A stretch of 64,000 bases of DNA from Diaporthe sp. PMI_573 (GCA_021399435.1 JAJTUP010000056.1:310001-374000), one strand, 5' to 3'. Counted from the stretch's first letter, positions 10,650 to 21,737 are shown. A program made the numbers and translations. The notes: generated by a model not told the origin, from the sequence alone.

Positions 10650-12072
10650 TTACCCCGGTCCGGTAGTCACTTCCCCGCCCTTGGCTCGGAACCAGCGCTG
10701 AGGCATCGTCTTACCGCTTTGTCCTCGCAAGCCGCTCTCATTCAGATGCTCAGTGGGCACGCCTCGAGACATCCAAACCCAACCCGCAAAGACGGCAAGA
10801 GTGGCGGGAATGGAAAAGGCCCAAAAACCCAGAAATTTGTCTGGATTACTGGAGATTCGTCCCACTGGAGTGAGGGAAGGGAAAAGAGAGCTGCGAAAAA
10901 GGTACCCGGAAGAAACGCCATGGTCATGATGGCGATGGCCTTCATGGACGCGCTGTCTTGTTTGGCCGACTTGGCGAGGGCGATGCTGGATGATGCGTCG
11001 TAGCGTGTCATGAGGTTGAAAATCTGGACTCAATCTGTCAGCAATACAGTTGGTTCTATGTTAGAGAGAAGGAGGATCCGGATCTTTGACTGACAACAGT
11101 GAGTTGGTTCTTGGCCCGCTCCCGCAGATAGTCGATGCGAATCTCCCATGACGCTAGCTGCTGCTGGAGAAGATTGATGATAGCGACGACATCGGCGGCT
11201 TGGGCATCGGTCAACGCGAGATTGATGATGCCGGGGTGATTGACATGGTCCGCGGCGCGAAGTAGTAGCCGGATTTGTCGAGCATTATCTTCGAGAGAGA
11301 CCATGACGGCGCCCATGGAGCGGGAGGCGAGTGACAGTTCTTCTAGGCTCATGGGCGGCGCGTTTGCCTGCGAGAGGTCGGGTGCCCACGGGTTATACCC
11401 CGTCTTCCACTCAAGGTGGTTGATTTGGCACTGAGACTTTATTGTCCACCGGAGAGTTCGCCGCAACGCCTCGGTTGCCAATATGGTGAGCAGGCAGAGG
11501 GGATGTCTGACGATTGCGACCTGCGACTGCAGAGCGTGCCACCAGTGCTCGACGTGCGCCAACTTGGCCGGCGTGTTGGGGCGAGCGAGGAGAACCCCGC
11601 TGGTCACGCGGGTATGACGATGGAAAGACCATATGACACAGTATGTATAAGAACTGACCATAAAACGGAGCACGTCGCCGTCGACATCATGTGAGCCCGG
11701 AGGGAACAAGTCCACACCTTGTATGCCGTGACATAACAGATGCAAGGCTGTGGGGTCCAGGTCGAACAAGCGCCAGAGCCTGAGGACGTCGTCTTTTGCG
11801 GCGTTAAGCGCCGGTGGCTCCCAGGCATGGACCGGCCCAGTGGGTGGGTGGCGTAGGTGCAGCACGACAAGGCTGAATATCGGAAGACTTCGTGACTCCG
11901 ACTCCCTAGTTTGATCAATGCGTTCGAGGATGCTTGGAAGGGGCAGTGATATTCTGCTGAAGCGTGCGCCAGCCGCATCTGTGTCAAGCGTGATGAATTC
12001 GTGATCGGCGGGGGAGGGAATGAAATTGATTGTACTAAAGTCGGATACCGCTTGTCTCCGGAGACCCTCCAT
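10650..12072 (-). CDS. CorA-like Mg2+ transporter-type protein (frameshift in TM2)
   Basis: Exon 1 is 12072-11095 and encodes a 326-residue cytoplasmic domain ending in a Leu-rich helix (LQQQLASWEIRIDYLRERAKNQLTV). A phase-0 intron at 11094-11024 (GTCAGT...GTCCAG, 71 bp) joins it to IFNLMTRYDAS. TM1 follows (MKAIAIMTMAFLPGTFFAALF), the version of the CorA membrane helix usual in fungal CorA-like proteins, which lack the GMN motif. TM2 (WAFSIPATLAVFAGWVW) is in another frame: five A's at 10823-10827 look one base short, so the reading shifts just before TM2. The C-terminus ends at 10650. Fungal members are single-domain membrane proteins of uncertain transport activity. Either a recent pseudogene or a sequencing error. 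Confidence 0.7.
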
Positions 12073-12644
12073 GACCGTTTCAAGACTTTATACACGCAAG
12101 GGAATGGTATTAAATCTCGCAACAAGATTTACATGAGTCACGGAAGTCGATATGCCTAGTGATAAGTTGTCTAGTTTTGGTGAAGGGGGTCATTTTCTGC
12201 GCACCAGTCGCCAGTGCTTGTCAGCCCCAGAGCAGACCGGATGCCTGCATGCATGCAACCCCAAACACCAGCCAATCAGCTGACAAATAAGAAGGCGGGG
12301 TGAAACGGTTCACCGCGCTCTATAGCCTTATGAGGGAGCTTCTTCTCCGATTAGAGGGCGGAAATCTCTAGTCGGGGCGTAGATGGCAGGTATAAAGAGG
12401 CGATTGTTGGGTATGTGTGTATTGATACGGCGAGGATGTCTAGGGCCCATACTAGTCATAGCGAGCGTGGCGGTTTCAGAGTATGGAGATTGGCGTTTTG
12501 ATTCGGGAATATAGATGCACACTCCTATAACCATGAATTCTCTTTGAAAATTCTATCCCAGAGCAGAGGACCGCTGCCACTAACGTATGTAGACTGGGGA
12601 TATGGTAACCCGTGCCCACATAATTACCGACTCACGAACCTGCT
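12073..12644. other. intergenic, no gene recognised
   Basis: Upstream flank of the CorA-like gene and 3' flank of the isochorismatase-family gene. Short ORFs here look like chance frames. Confidence 0.35.
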
Positions 12645-13845
12645 TTATCCAAGAGCTGCAACGATATCTGAGCTGTTTCCTAGGAACCCTATGCGTCGAG
12701 TTCATCAGTGACGTGCATTGGAATATTCGGTTCCACATAATATGCTTACCATAACCATCCGCGTTGTATCTTGTCATCTGGGTTGCGTAGGGCGGGCTGA
12801 TGGTGGCACTGATGTCATCCACGTACACGGTATCGTATCCTGCTTGTCATGTCAGCAAGGCAAAGCCCACCACACACACCATCGCCACGCTTGATGGGGG
12901 TCTCTTGCCCTTAAAGTACGCGTCGACCAGGGTGCTCCAGACGCACTGGTCGGCGTTGACGCCGCCGAAGAAGATGGTGGTGATGTCGTTCTCCTGCAGC
13001 CAGATGCCAAACGGGGTCTGGGGCCCCCAGAGGCCGCTGAGGCGGTTCTTGTTGAACAGGAGGTCGGTGCCGGCGGCCAGCCCCTCGTCCATCATGGGGC
13101 CCAGCACACCCCAGGGGCGTGCGTTCCAGGCGCCGCGCATGAGCATGGGCCCGGCGTCGACCGTCTGGGTCCCGTTGCCGTAGGCGTCCAGGGGTACGAT
13201 GTCCATGTCGCTGCCGAAGCTCTGGTCGGCGAGGTCCGACTTGTTGGTGGTGAAGCCGGCCTTGAAGGCGGGCGGCATTGTGAGCAGGTCGTAGCGCGTC
13301 AGCCCCCAGTTGACCCACGTCACCTTCATACCGACGCCCCGGAAGGCCCGGATCATGTCGACGGCGGGGTCCGCGGCGGCGGCGCGCCCGGCCGAGGCTG
13401 AGGGGTTCAGCGCGGGGTGCACTGGTCGTGATAGTTAGTCCTGCTACGAGCCCTGAAGTGTTGCATTCTAGAACATTCCAAGACACGAAAGACGGGGATC
13501 CGTGGCAGGAGAAGAGTGATACTTACGGAACGTGTTCTGCATGTCGATGATACAAAGCACGGTTCTGTTCGGCTCGATGAGCACCGCCGGGCGCGACCCG
13601 CGCATCGGCACCACGCGCGGTGCCGTCACGCCCATGACGTCCGCCCTCGTCAGATCGACGGTGCCGTTGTCGAGTACTTTCCAGTAGTTGTACGCGTTGC
13701 CCAGCGTCTTGACGGGGCCGTCGAAGCCGCTGCCGACCATCCCGTAGGCCTGGCGGCGCTCCAGTGGCAGCGGTAGCGGCGCCTCGTCCGAGAACACGGC
13801 CGCCGCTGCCGCCGTGACGGACAGGAAGAGGCTGAGGATCTGCAT
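12645..13845 (-). CDS. secreted isochorismatase-family hydrolase, four exons
   Basis: The start ATG 13845 opens a signal peptide (MQILSLFLSVTAAAAAVFS). Exons: 13845-13527, 13421-12909, 12839-12750 and, tentatively, 12667-12645 (314 aa). Intron 1 is GTAAGT...GACCAG; intron 2 (12908-12840) starts with GC (GCAAGA...AAGCAG), a GC-AG intron; intron 3 starts GTAAGC. The cysteine-hydrolase fold is clear: VLCIIDMQNTF with the catalytic Asp, HPALNP after it, VGMKVTWVNWGL, then FFGGVNADQCVWSTLVDAYFKG with the nucleophilic Cys. Family members hydrolyse isochorismate, nicotinamide-like amides or related substrates; the substrate here is unknown. Secreted fungal isochorismatases can act as effectors, but that is only inference. 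The last exon is the weakest part of the model. Confidence 0.8.
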
Positions 13846-15080
13846 TGTGGGGCCTGGGTGCGTCACGGTTCAGGTCTGCTGTGGTGACCTAGAGATGGAG
13901 ACCATATCGGCCGTCATGGCGGGCGGATAGCCTGGCTTTTATTCCTCGGCCGGCGGGGTGGCTTTAGGAGGGTCGGTGATCGGCGGTGAGTCGGATAATA
14001 GGAGGAAGTGGTGGAACCGGCTTAGCACACGAGGTGGCCACGGGCGTCCTAGTAGCAATACCTTGGTCGCTGCGGCGCTCTTCGAATAGAGTTTCAGCAG
14101 ATGGCATTTCTGTGTGGCCAAACATACGATGATCATGGACGTCGACGCGTTGCTTTGGCAGCTACTTAGGCACACAGGAGCATTTCGCATTGTCGCTACT
14201 CACATGACTTTCTCCGCAAAAAAAAAGGCTAATTTGTGACTTCCGAAGCGGTTATGACAGAGTCCCTGCTCTATCTGGGCAGCTACCGTGAGAAGCCAAT
14301 ATATTAACCTCTAGCAACCCCTGAGAAGGCACAAAGGCAAAGAAAGTAGCTATATCGTAGTACTGACCTAATATATCTGACAGGACGCATTGTCTTATGT
14401 GAAGAATAAGGTTTGATTGATTGAAAAAGCATTATATTGCCTACTTAGTCCTGACTCGCCAGGACGTCCGTCCGGTCTCCTTGGAGGTGATGACCCCACT
14501 TTGCGTGCATGGGGAACTGTTCATCTCACCCAGCGTCCCTTGACCGGTATGTAGATCGGACAATTAAAAATCAAGATCGCTCGGCGAATCGAGGCCCGTG
14601 TTCCTGCATCGACGCTGCGGGGTGATGTCGGCTTCGGTTCCTCCCGTCTACTCCGGTTGCCGCTTGCGCCTTTTTACTTAGAACACCCCGCTGAACTTTA
14701 CGCCGGATCTGTTCCGGTGCCTGGCTACCTACAGCGGGGCGCAAAAAGTCTCAGGGCACTATCAAATCCTACCTATATAGCAAGGCTGCTGTCGGGATAT
14801 TTTATTGCCTGGCTGGTGCTGCCTGGTTGCCTACGTTAGTAGGAGGTATCGCTAGTGAATCCATGGGGTTGGTTGGGTGTGTACGGAGTGATGGATAACA
14901 TGAGTCTTCGATAATGGCATGCGGCGGCGCCAACGCCACGCCCCGATTAGCTTGGCATAATACCCCCACCCCTTTCCATCCTTTCCATCTTGTTGACTTA
15001 ATAAATGTCCTAGGCATGCCCTCATGGTATAGAGTCTCACCTTTTGTGGCGCTACACTTATATCCTCAGCTATGCTACAC
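13846..15080. other. intergenic between the isochorismatase gene and hAT-2
   Basis: About 1.2 kb. No ORF that I can support. A run of A's at 14218-14226 and several short frames only. The last part directly abuts the hAT-2 terminal repeat. Confidence 0.35.
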
Positions 15081-15101
15081 CAGAGACCCAAACAACTCAA
15101 C
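15081..15101 (+). repeat. hAT-2 5' terminal inverted repeat
   Basis: 21 bp, starting CAGAGACCCAAAC, identical to the reverse complement of 18267-18287. Confidence 0.85.
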
Positions 15102-15430
15102 GTAATCAACGAGTTGATCAACGAGTTGATCAACGGCCAACTCAACCAACTCAATGGAGGACTTTATTAGTAAGCTGCCCAACTCAATATTACCTTGAAA
15201 TTGGTGGATCTCGTTGATTTCGTTGATATAAAGTGGGTCTACTAGCCACTGTTAGTGACTGTAACTGCGGACTGGTATAAATCCTAACAGCGACCCCGTA
15301 ACTAAGGCTATGTACGTAAGGCAGATCACCTAATTTCCCTGGCCGCCACCTCCTTTTACCCTCAATTCTGCTTGTAACTTCCACATCGATTTCAACAGCT
15401 ACACCGATTGCATTGCGTAACTAGCTCAGG

Positions 15431-17951
15431 ATGAGTATTCTATCAGATTCTGACGCCATCACTGCTGTTGACGATGATGGAAATTTTAGGTCGTCTCCAG
15501 CGCCTTCTACAACTTTCACGCCATTCTCGCCAGCTCGACGTTCTAAGTCCACCTCGCCAGATTCCACTACCAAAGAGCGGCAATATGAAGAATCTCTTTG
15601 GCGCCGTTTCCCCGGCTTCACCTGGTCTCAAAGGGTTAGAGATACTAATTCCTGGGCCTGGGAGTATGGGTACGATATCCAGAAAGGCAACGACAGGAAG
15701 TGGGTTTGCAAAATTTGCATCCGCAAGAACACTCTTAAGCCAAAGACCTTCACATCAACGGGCATCCAAAATACCCTAAACCACCTCTATGACGACCACA
15801 GGATTTGTGCGCCTGAAGGGAAGACAAAATCAGCCTCGCAGCTAAGAGCAGAGGGCCGGAAGGCCAAGGGACAGTCAACCATCGCCGAGTTGATGAAGCT
15901 TGATTGATACCAATAAGCCTAGAGAACAAGCAATTGCGAATGGCTTCATCAAGAACTTCGACAAGAAGCATTTCCAACGACTTCTAATGGAATGGATCGT
16001 GGAGGCCAACCTCTCGTTCGAAACGGCAGAACACGACAAGCTCAGGAAGATTTTTGCATATCTGAACCCTTGCGTGAAGCTCTGTGACGCCAATCTTTCC
16101 GCAACATCTATTCGCAGGAAAATCGTGGCATCATACGAACAGCACAAGACGAAGGTTATGGAGGTCCTCCAGAGCTCTCCCGGCATAATTCACGTCTCTT
16201 TTGATGGCTGGAGGTCCGGAAATCGGCACGCGTTATATGGGATTATGTGCTTCTTCCAAGACGAGAAAAACAAGCCCCGCAAAATCGTCCTTAGAGTACC
16301 CGAGGTCTCTACTCGCCATTCTGGCACAAATATTGCAGCAAAAGTCCTCGAGATTATTGATTCATATGGTATAAAGAATAAGATCGGGTATTTCACGCTT
16401 GATAACGCCGAAAACAACGACTCAGCAATGACTGTAATCGGAGGAGAGTTGGGCTTCGATGGACGCAAGCACAGAGGTCGATGCTTTGGCCACATACTCA
16501 ACCTCTCTGCCAAAGCATTGCTTTTTAGCTCCAATCCAGAGGCCTTTGAGAATCAGCTTTCCGGCGCAGCAGCGTTATCTGAAACTGAACACGATCTTTG
16601 GAGGAGGAGAGGGCCAGTCGGGAAGCTCTATAACCTCGTTGTTAATATCGACAGATCTGATGTACTGAGTTACCTTCTTCGAGGTGTTCAGCAGGCTGAT
16701 ATGGACCAATCTATCGATCCGAGAGTTCGAGCGAGGAAGCCTCTGAACATCGTCGTCGATAACGATACCAGATGGCTGTCCCAGCTCTACATGATCCGCC
16801 GCGCGATAAAACTCCGTCCTTACCTCGATGTGATGATTCTTAAACACAAACAAGCTTGGGAGCAGGAAAATAGGTCGAAAAAGACGGGCCTGATGAGGAG
16901 GTCAGCTGTTCAACCGCGAATTTGCCTATCCGAAAACCAGCTTTCAGACAAGGACTGGGACGTCCTCGAACACCTCGCTACGATTCTTGGATTCTACGAG
17001 GTCACCGTCAAAACCCTTGAGGGAGACGGTATTCAACGCAAACGGAAGAGAGGGTGGGTCGGCTCGTACGGAAATATCTGGGATGTCATCCAAGGCTTCG
17101 AATTCCTAATGGCAAAACTGGAGGAGTACAAGGCAGTCGCGGCGGATTATCCTGATCCCGAACACTCCAGGATCAACATCAACCTAGGGTGGCAGAAGCT
17201 CAACAAATATTACACAATTCTCGACGAGACACCAATATATTACGCGGCGTTGGCTCTCCACCCTGCGTATCGATGGTGTTGGTTCGAAGAACACTGGGGA
17301 AAACATCCGGATTGGATCGCAACTGCGAAAGAGATGGTTCAGAAGGTATGGGAGACCGAATATCGCAACCTCGAGGTGGTATTGAGCCCGGGAAATGAGC
17401 CCGTTGCTAAACGGCGAAGGAAGTACCAAAATGCCTTCGAGGAATACTGCGAACAGTCACGATACGAGCCATCAAGCCGGTTATCGACGCCTACGACTAC
17501 GCCAGCGAGGATGAGGTCTTCTGCGACTCCTGAGTCCCTGAGGGACGAGTACGAGGCGTGGCAACAAAGCTGGGTTCCAACAGACACCCATATTCGAGAC
17601 CCCAGCGCATATTGGCAGGATAACCGAGCTCAATATCCCCGCCTCTCTCGAATGGCTCTTGATTTCCTCACGATCCAGCCGATGTCAGCCGAGTGCGAGA
17701 GGCTCTTTTCTACCGCAGGTCGATTGGCGACTCCCCTGCGCAGCCGCCTCGAAGTCGATATAATCGGGATGTGTCTAGTGCTGCGTTCGTGGCTACAAGC
17801 CAAGATAATCGACGACCTGGATCCTCTGTTCGTTCCCACGCAAATCGAGGTCGAGAGCAGCGCCAGAAGCGAGGCAGGCGCAAGAGAGTCAATGGCGTCA
17901 TTTCTCGGCCGAGCGAGAGAGCTGGCAGAAGAGGAGAACGGGTGGGAATAA
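15431..17951 (+). pseudogene. hAT-2 transposase with one 4-bp frameshift
   Basis: The N-terminal frame (ATG 15431-15907) has an acidic/Ser-rich lead and a BED-type zinc finger (WVCKICIRKN...NTLNHLYDDH; C-x2-C and H-x4-H). The second frame (15900-17951) holds the RNase H-like catalytic fold (HVSFDGWRSGNRHALYGI, GYFTLDNAENNDS, RCFGHILNLSAKALL), DNDTRWLSQLYM, and the hAT dimerisation region (PMSAECERLFSTAGRL...MCLVLRSWL). The two frames meet at 15901-15907, where TTGA occurs twice in tandem; one extra 4-bp copy explains the shift exactly. No other stop or shift is visible in about 840 codons, so inactivation is recent. Confidence 0.85.
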
Positions 17952-18266
17952 CTGGTGGAGCATGTCGCGAATATCTCGTCAACTAGGCCAACTGTGACAG
18001 GACAAGAGCACGAACGAGGTCGAGTGTGACTTGGGTAAAATGATTGTTTACGAGTAAAGGAAGAGACGCCTAAGGAAAACTCCGACTTAAGCTATTTAAA
18101 CAATATTCATAAAGTGAGACTATTCATAAAGTATGAAAGTCACATGATCGTTCCCTCACACCAACTCAACGTCAATCCATTCAACGAAAGCGTTCAGTTG
18201 ATCAACTCAACGAGAGGTCGGCTATTACTAAGCCAATTCACTCAATATAGGTCGTCCGTTGAGTTG

Positions 18267-18287
18267 GTTGAGTTGTTTGGGTCTCTG
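18267..18287 (-). repeat. hAT-2 3' terminal inverted repeat
   Basis: Ends GTTTGGGTCTCTG, the perfect reverse complement of the 5' end. Confidence 0.85.
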
Positions 18288-18464
18288 GTTGGGGCTTTGA
18301 GAAGGTATTTTGAGGTCGTCACAGTACTTATCTTGTGGAATTTTTGCTTCCACAAAAGCTAGAGTCTGTGGAACATACTCTGTTGCCCACCTATTTACTA
18401 ATTTTAGAGAATCATGTAGCTGGCGGCCTGGTTGTGCGGCCGAGGGATTCACCTGAAAAGTACA

Positions 18465-18690
18465 AATGGAAGGAATAAAAAGTTCTGCCCGTCCAGTTCC
18501 TTCTCCAAGAGGAAAAGCGCAATGTAGTCACCGCAGCCCCCCGGGCTAGGGTATGTGGCCGACTGGAGGCTCACCTCTGGGTGGTCCGAGTTGCTAAGAG
18601 CCAATTTGGTCATATCAATAAGCTCGCTATCGTGGATCTTGAAGCCTGTCTCTTCCTCAATCTCCTTCGCAGCCAGTGGGATCGACGGCA
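18465..18690 (-). pseudogene. Nudix hydrolase fragment (ADP-sugar pyrophosphatase type)
   Basis: On the minus strand the frame through the Nudix helix reads AAKEIEEETGF, fitting the REUXEEXGU half of the Nudix box, then HDSELIDMTKLALSNS and ATYPSPGGCGDYIALFLLEKELDG, typical of the eukaryotic ADP-sugar diphosphatase branch. The upstream glycine part of the box and the N-terminal domain are missing: sequence above 18690 does not continue the family. A truncated relic, not covered by a long ORF. Confidence 0.65.
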
Positions 18691-20321
18691 GTACAAATAG
18701 CCGAGGAGGATCCCTTCGAGGAAGCCGAGGCTGAAGATCTCGAAGAGGTCAACAAGGATGTCGCTGCTGAATGTGCCGGCAAGAAACCAAGCCACGGCGC
18801 TCTTAAAGGTCCCTAATGATGTCCCCTATACTCGACAAGCACTTTCGACCTCCTCAAGTTCATAGAGTACGAAGTAGCAGCATTGACACTGCGATCCCCG
18901 CGTGACATTCGTCGTTGCTGGCAAGTCAAGTTCGTTAAGGTAAAACGATACATACGGTACCTTAGTTCCATGCACTATACGCACCGAAGGTGCCTTCTGA
19001 AGCTTTTGCTGGATTAGTCGTCCTGATTCTTCTCCCATTGGGCTGGATAATGTAGCTGAATCCATTCCTTTCTCGTGTAATCGGCTTGCCATCATGCCAA
19101 TACCCAACGGCCTTCCACTGGTCTGTGTCGATCGTCAGTGTGGTCTAGATACACACTATCTTGGCGTTGGTGGGGGGCGTATACCCCAGCCACCCAACAC
19201 TGGAAGAGAGTACGTCTTGCGGGTCGCTCCCTGGTACGCAAAGAAATCACGCAACGGAGTCGGGCTGGAGATGATTCAGACGTGTACTTGGCCGCGACCT
19301 GATTGTGTCTATATCCCTGTCCGAGCAGAGACCGGCCCTTCTGATTTGGTGAATGGCCCCTGCTAGATTCCTGTTGGAACAGCTAGGATTGCCTATATGA
19401 TGCCTGTGAACTTTTGACAACCCGTTTCGGCCCGAGAATAGTGATGTTATCATTATGTGCAGAATGAAAAACGCAGCAAGAGATCCGGTAGGGACCTGTT
19501 TCAAAACTATAAATACCCGGGGAGTCTTCGTCGCCTCTCCCTTCCAACACTTTGACGTACACAGAGGTATATTTAAAATGCTTACTCTTGGCAAATAGCG
19601 GGGTAGCTTAGTAAGAGTCTAAAGTGTACTTTATTTTATGTGGTGTGTGCAGCTATTTTTTTAATACTCGGTGGGCGGCCAGAAAGAGCAGGATTTCATG
19701 AAAAATGTCAAAGAATTCCGTGGCCTTTTACGGCGGTCGATAGTGATGCGTCGTTGTGTAATTTGCTGTATAGTGATAGTACGAGCGGTGGCTATCATAT
19801 CTTCGCTCGAACTGAGCGAAGTAATTATGGCAGTTGTGGTGAATCGCCCTCGCATAAATGAGCAGGCTACCCTGGGCATCCATCTTCTATCTAGAGAGAG
19901 ACAAAGCGCCTCGAACGTGTTTGCACATACCAAGAGGTACAGTTTATCAAGGAGTGGAAGACTAGTCATCACACAACCCTGAACAAAATGCCTCTTCCCG
20001 ATGGCGATCCTATGACAAAGGTCTTCATGGTCACGGCGCAACACCTCAATTGATAGTCTGGAGGCAATCAGAGTGAATTCTGGCCGTTGCAGGTAATCCA
20101 GGACTCATATGCACTCATCGTAGCTCGTGGCGACCGAGTTGCTATGGCGTCCTCGAGCGTCTGTAAACAAGCATTCCAATCGTTCTCTCCCTTCAGAAAT
20201 GCAACTAGAGATTCTTTATCAACTACTTATTATTTGCTACCTGCGGTAGCAGCTTCATGAACGAGCCATCTAGATTTCGGCCCTTGCGTTTGGAAACAAG
20301 TTTAAACCCGAAATCTTCATT
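18691..20321. other. unassigned sequence with weak coding traces
   Basis: A plus-strand open stretch at about 18690-18818 encodes an acidic segment (EEDPFEEAEAEDLEEVNKD) ending in TAA. A minus-strand frame 18826-19107 (93 aa) is open but unrecognised. A 20-bp string near 19334 (AGACCGGCCCTTCT) also occurs near 9034. TATAAATA at 19509 is followed by a short leader and an ATG that stops after six codons. None of these supports a gene. Confidence 0.3.
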
Positions 20322-20581
20322 TCATACATCATCCTGTCTGGAACAAACCCCCTGCATCCTCGTTTTCCTGAGCACCAATGCTGCTAAATCTCCCAAGCCT
20401 CCTCTCGTCAGCAACTCTAACACTTGCAAGTGAGCTTGCAACTCCCTTCCCATCCAGTTTCGCAGCTCAATAGCGTTGAGGGTGTCCAAACCAAAGGCTG
20501 TAATGGTTGTCGTCGTTTGTTGGGCCACTATTGCTTCGGCAGGTAGCATTAAAATGGCGCCCAGCTTGTCCCGCAAGGCTA
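20322..20581 (-). pseudogene. polyketide synthase C-terminal ACP fragment (left part)
   Basis: The frame encodes an acyl-carrier domain at the very C-terminus of a type I PKS: RDKLGAILMLPAEAIVAQQ, then FGLDTLNAIELRNWM and LQVLELLTRGGLGDLAALVL. The phosphopantetheine attachment serine of the usual GLDSL motif is Thr here (codon at 20481-20483), which should abolish loading. The frame is cut at 20581 by the left end of the pogo-1 element and continues, in the correct phase, on the other side at 31563. It ends about 15 residues after the ACP, so this is the true C-terminus. Confidence 0.8.
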
Positions 20582-20648
20582 CCGTATTTTCTAAGCAAAT
20601 TCAGACAACCCCCTAGGCTGACACAGGCTTAGCTTCAACGCCACCAAC
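20582..20648 (+). repeat. pogo-1 left terminal inverted repeat
   Basis: Begins CCGTATTTTCTAAGCAAAT directly after TA. Pairs with 31496-31562 with three mismatches. Confidence 0.88.
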
Positions 20649-20757
20649 GCCACACTAACCATATCTAGCCTAGCAGTCCTTGAACGCGTCCTTCAACCTT
20701 TCGCGTTGTTTTGAGGCCTTCGTTGACTTTTTGGAACTATCTCCAGTACCTATCACC

Positions 20758-21374
20758 ATGGCGGCAAATATCAAGCAGAAGAGGCCAGGGCCAAAGCCAA
20801 AGCCTCTTTCAGAGCGAAAGGAACCACTCTTTAAGCCTATTAGACGCGTAGAGCGTTCCTATAAACACCGCAAACGTATTGAGGTCCTCCTCTTTCTCCA
20901 AAAGCATCGCGTCCTAGGGGCTCTAGGCGAAAACGGAGGACCTATCCGATCAGATCTCCCTTCCTCAACAGCTGGATATCGCCCTCCTACTATCTCCGAG
21001 GCCTCTGAATTCTTCAAAATACCCAAGCAGACAATATATAGTTGGTGGAAGTCAAGAGACAAGATCGTGGCAAGAGAAGACTCACGTGAGTATACTCCTA
21101 AATGGCCAGAACTTGAGGACCAACTCTATAAGGCTTTCTTAATACGACGGGCGGAGAATAGAGTGGCTTCTGTTGGCTGGTTCCGTCGGGAATCTAGAAG
21201 ACTCTTTAAGGAGATATACCCTGAGAATTCAAATTTATTTGTCTTTTCAAGTGGTTGGTTCCAAGCGTTCTTAAGGAGGCATATTATCTCACGACGGAAG
21301 GTTACTAAGAAGGCTACCAAATTGCCTGAAGAGTATCTTCAAGTTGTGAATAATTTCGTCAAGTTTATCAGAAG
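20758..21374 (+). CDS. pogo-1 transposase, N-terminal part
   Basis: Starts at ATG 20758 (CACCATGG context), the position corresponding to the start of the full-length pogo-2 protein. It carries a basic lead (KQKRPGPKPKPL), a psq-like helix-turn-helix (EASEFFKIPKQTIYSWWKSRD) and a CENP-B-type HTH segment (RRESRRLFKEIYPEN, FSSGWFQAFLRRHIISRRK). The transposase frame ends at 21374, where the chromovirus LTR begins inside VVNNFVKFIR; reading past this point gives a short artefactual tail and a stop at 21396. The catalytic part resumes at 30339. Split gene, no other lesions seen. Confidence 0.85.
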
Positions 21375-21556
21375 TGATGGGAAAATAATATTGTAAAACG
21401 ATGCCCTCCTGAATTCACAGAGAATTCACGGAGGATTCCCTAACTATATAAATACACGGTGAATTAACAGTGAATACACCGTGAATTCACCGTGAACGAA
21501 TGGATTCACGGTGAATTCACGGGAAATTCACCAGTGATGCACCGTGGGGTGCATCA
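21375..21556 (-). repeat. chromovirus 3' LTR (182 bp)
   Basis: Identical to the right LTR except for one missing 41-bp tandem unit. Very short for a gypsy LTR. Rich in GTGAATTCAC / ATTCACGGTGAAT palindromic words. Confidence 0.9.
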
Positions 21557-21737
21557 ATTCCTCGCTCAAAATGACTTGGCTCCACCCAAGTCCATCCGGT
21601 ATATGCAACCAACGGGCGGATGAACTCCGAGGGGTTCATGTAGCCACGTCGGGCGAAGCCCCTTCTCGTTGACCCCTAGCTAAGTTCATCCAGAGTATGT
21701 GATGAAAAAAAAGGGGGTAGATGAATTCACAAGGAAT

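Larger units (their letters stand above)
15081..18287 (+). mobile_element. hAT-2 transposon with terminal inverted repeats
   Basis: The 5' end CAGAGACCCAAACAACTCAAC (15081-15101) is matched perfectly by the reverse complement of the 3' end (18267-18287). Inside each end the words CAACTCAAC / GTTGAGTTG and GTTGATCAAC recur in both orientations (15095-15160 and 18160-18275). An 8-bp target duplication is expected for hAT but I cannot see one: the flanks are TGCTACAC and GTTGGGGC. Total length is about 3.2 kb, with a single transposase gene. Confidence 0.8.

Noticed and set aside
11604..12125. 173-codon minus-strand ORF overlapping the CorA-like exon
   Set aside because: Different frame on the same strand; the CorA-like frame fits the splice site and the TM segments.
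12911..13486. 191-codon Arg/His/Pro-rich minus-strand ORF
   Set aside because: Out-of-frame shadow of isochorismatase exon 2.
15060..18300. CRISPR-like array formed by repeated CAACTCAAC words
   Set aside because: Repeats are short, degenerate, in both orientations and sit at transposon ends in a eukaryotic genome.
19094..20044. Small ORFs on both strands between the Nudix relic and the PKS fragment
   Set aside because: No domain, splice support or consistent composition on either strand.
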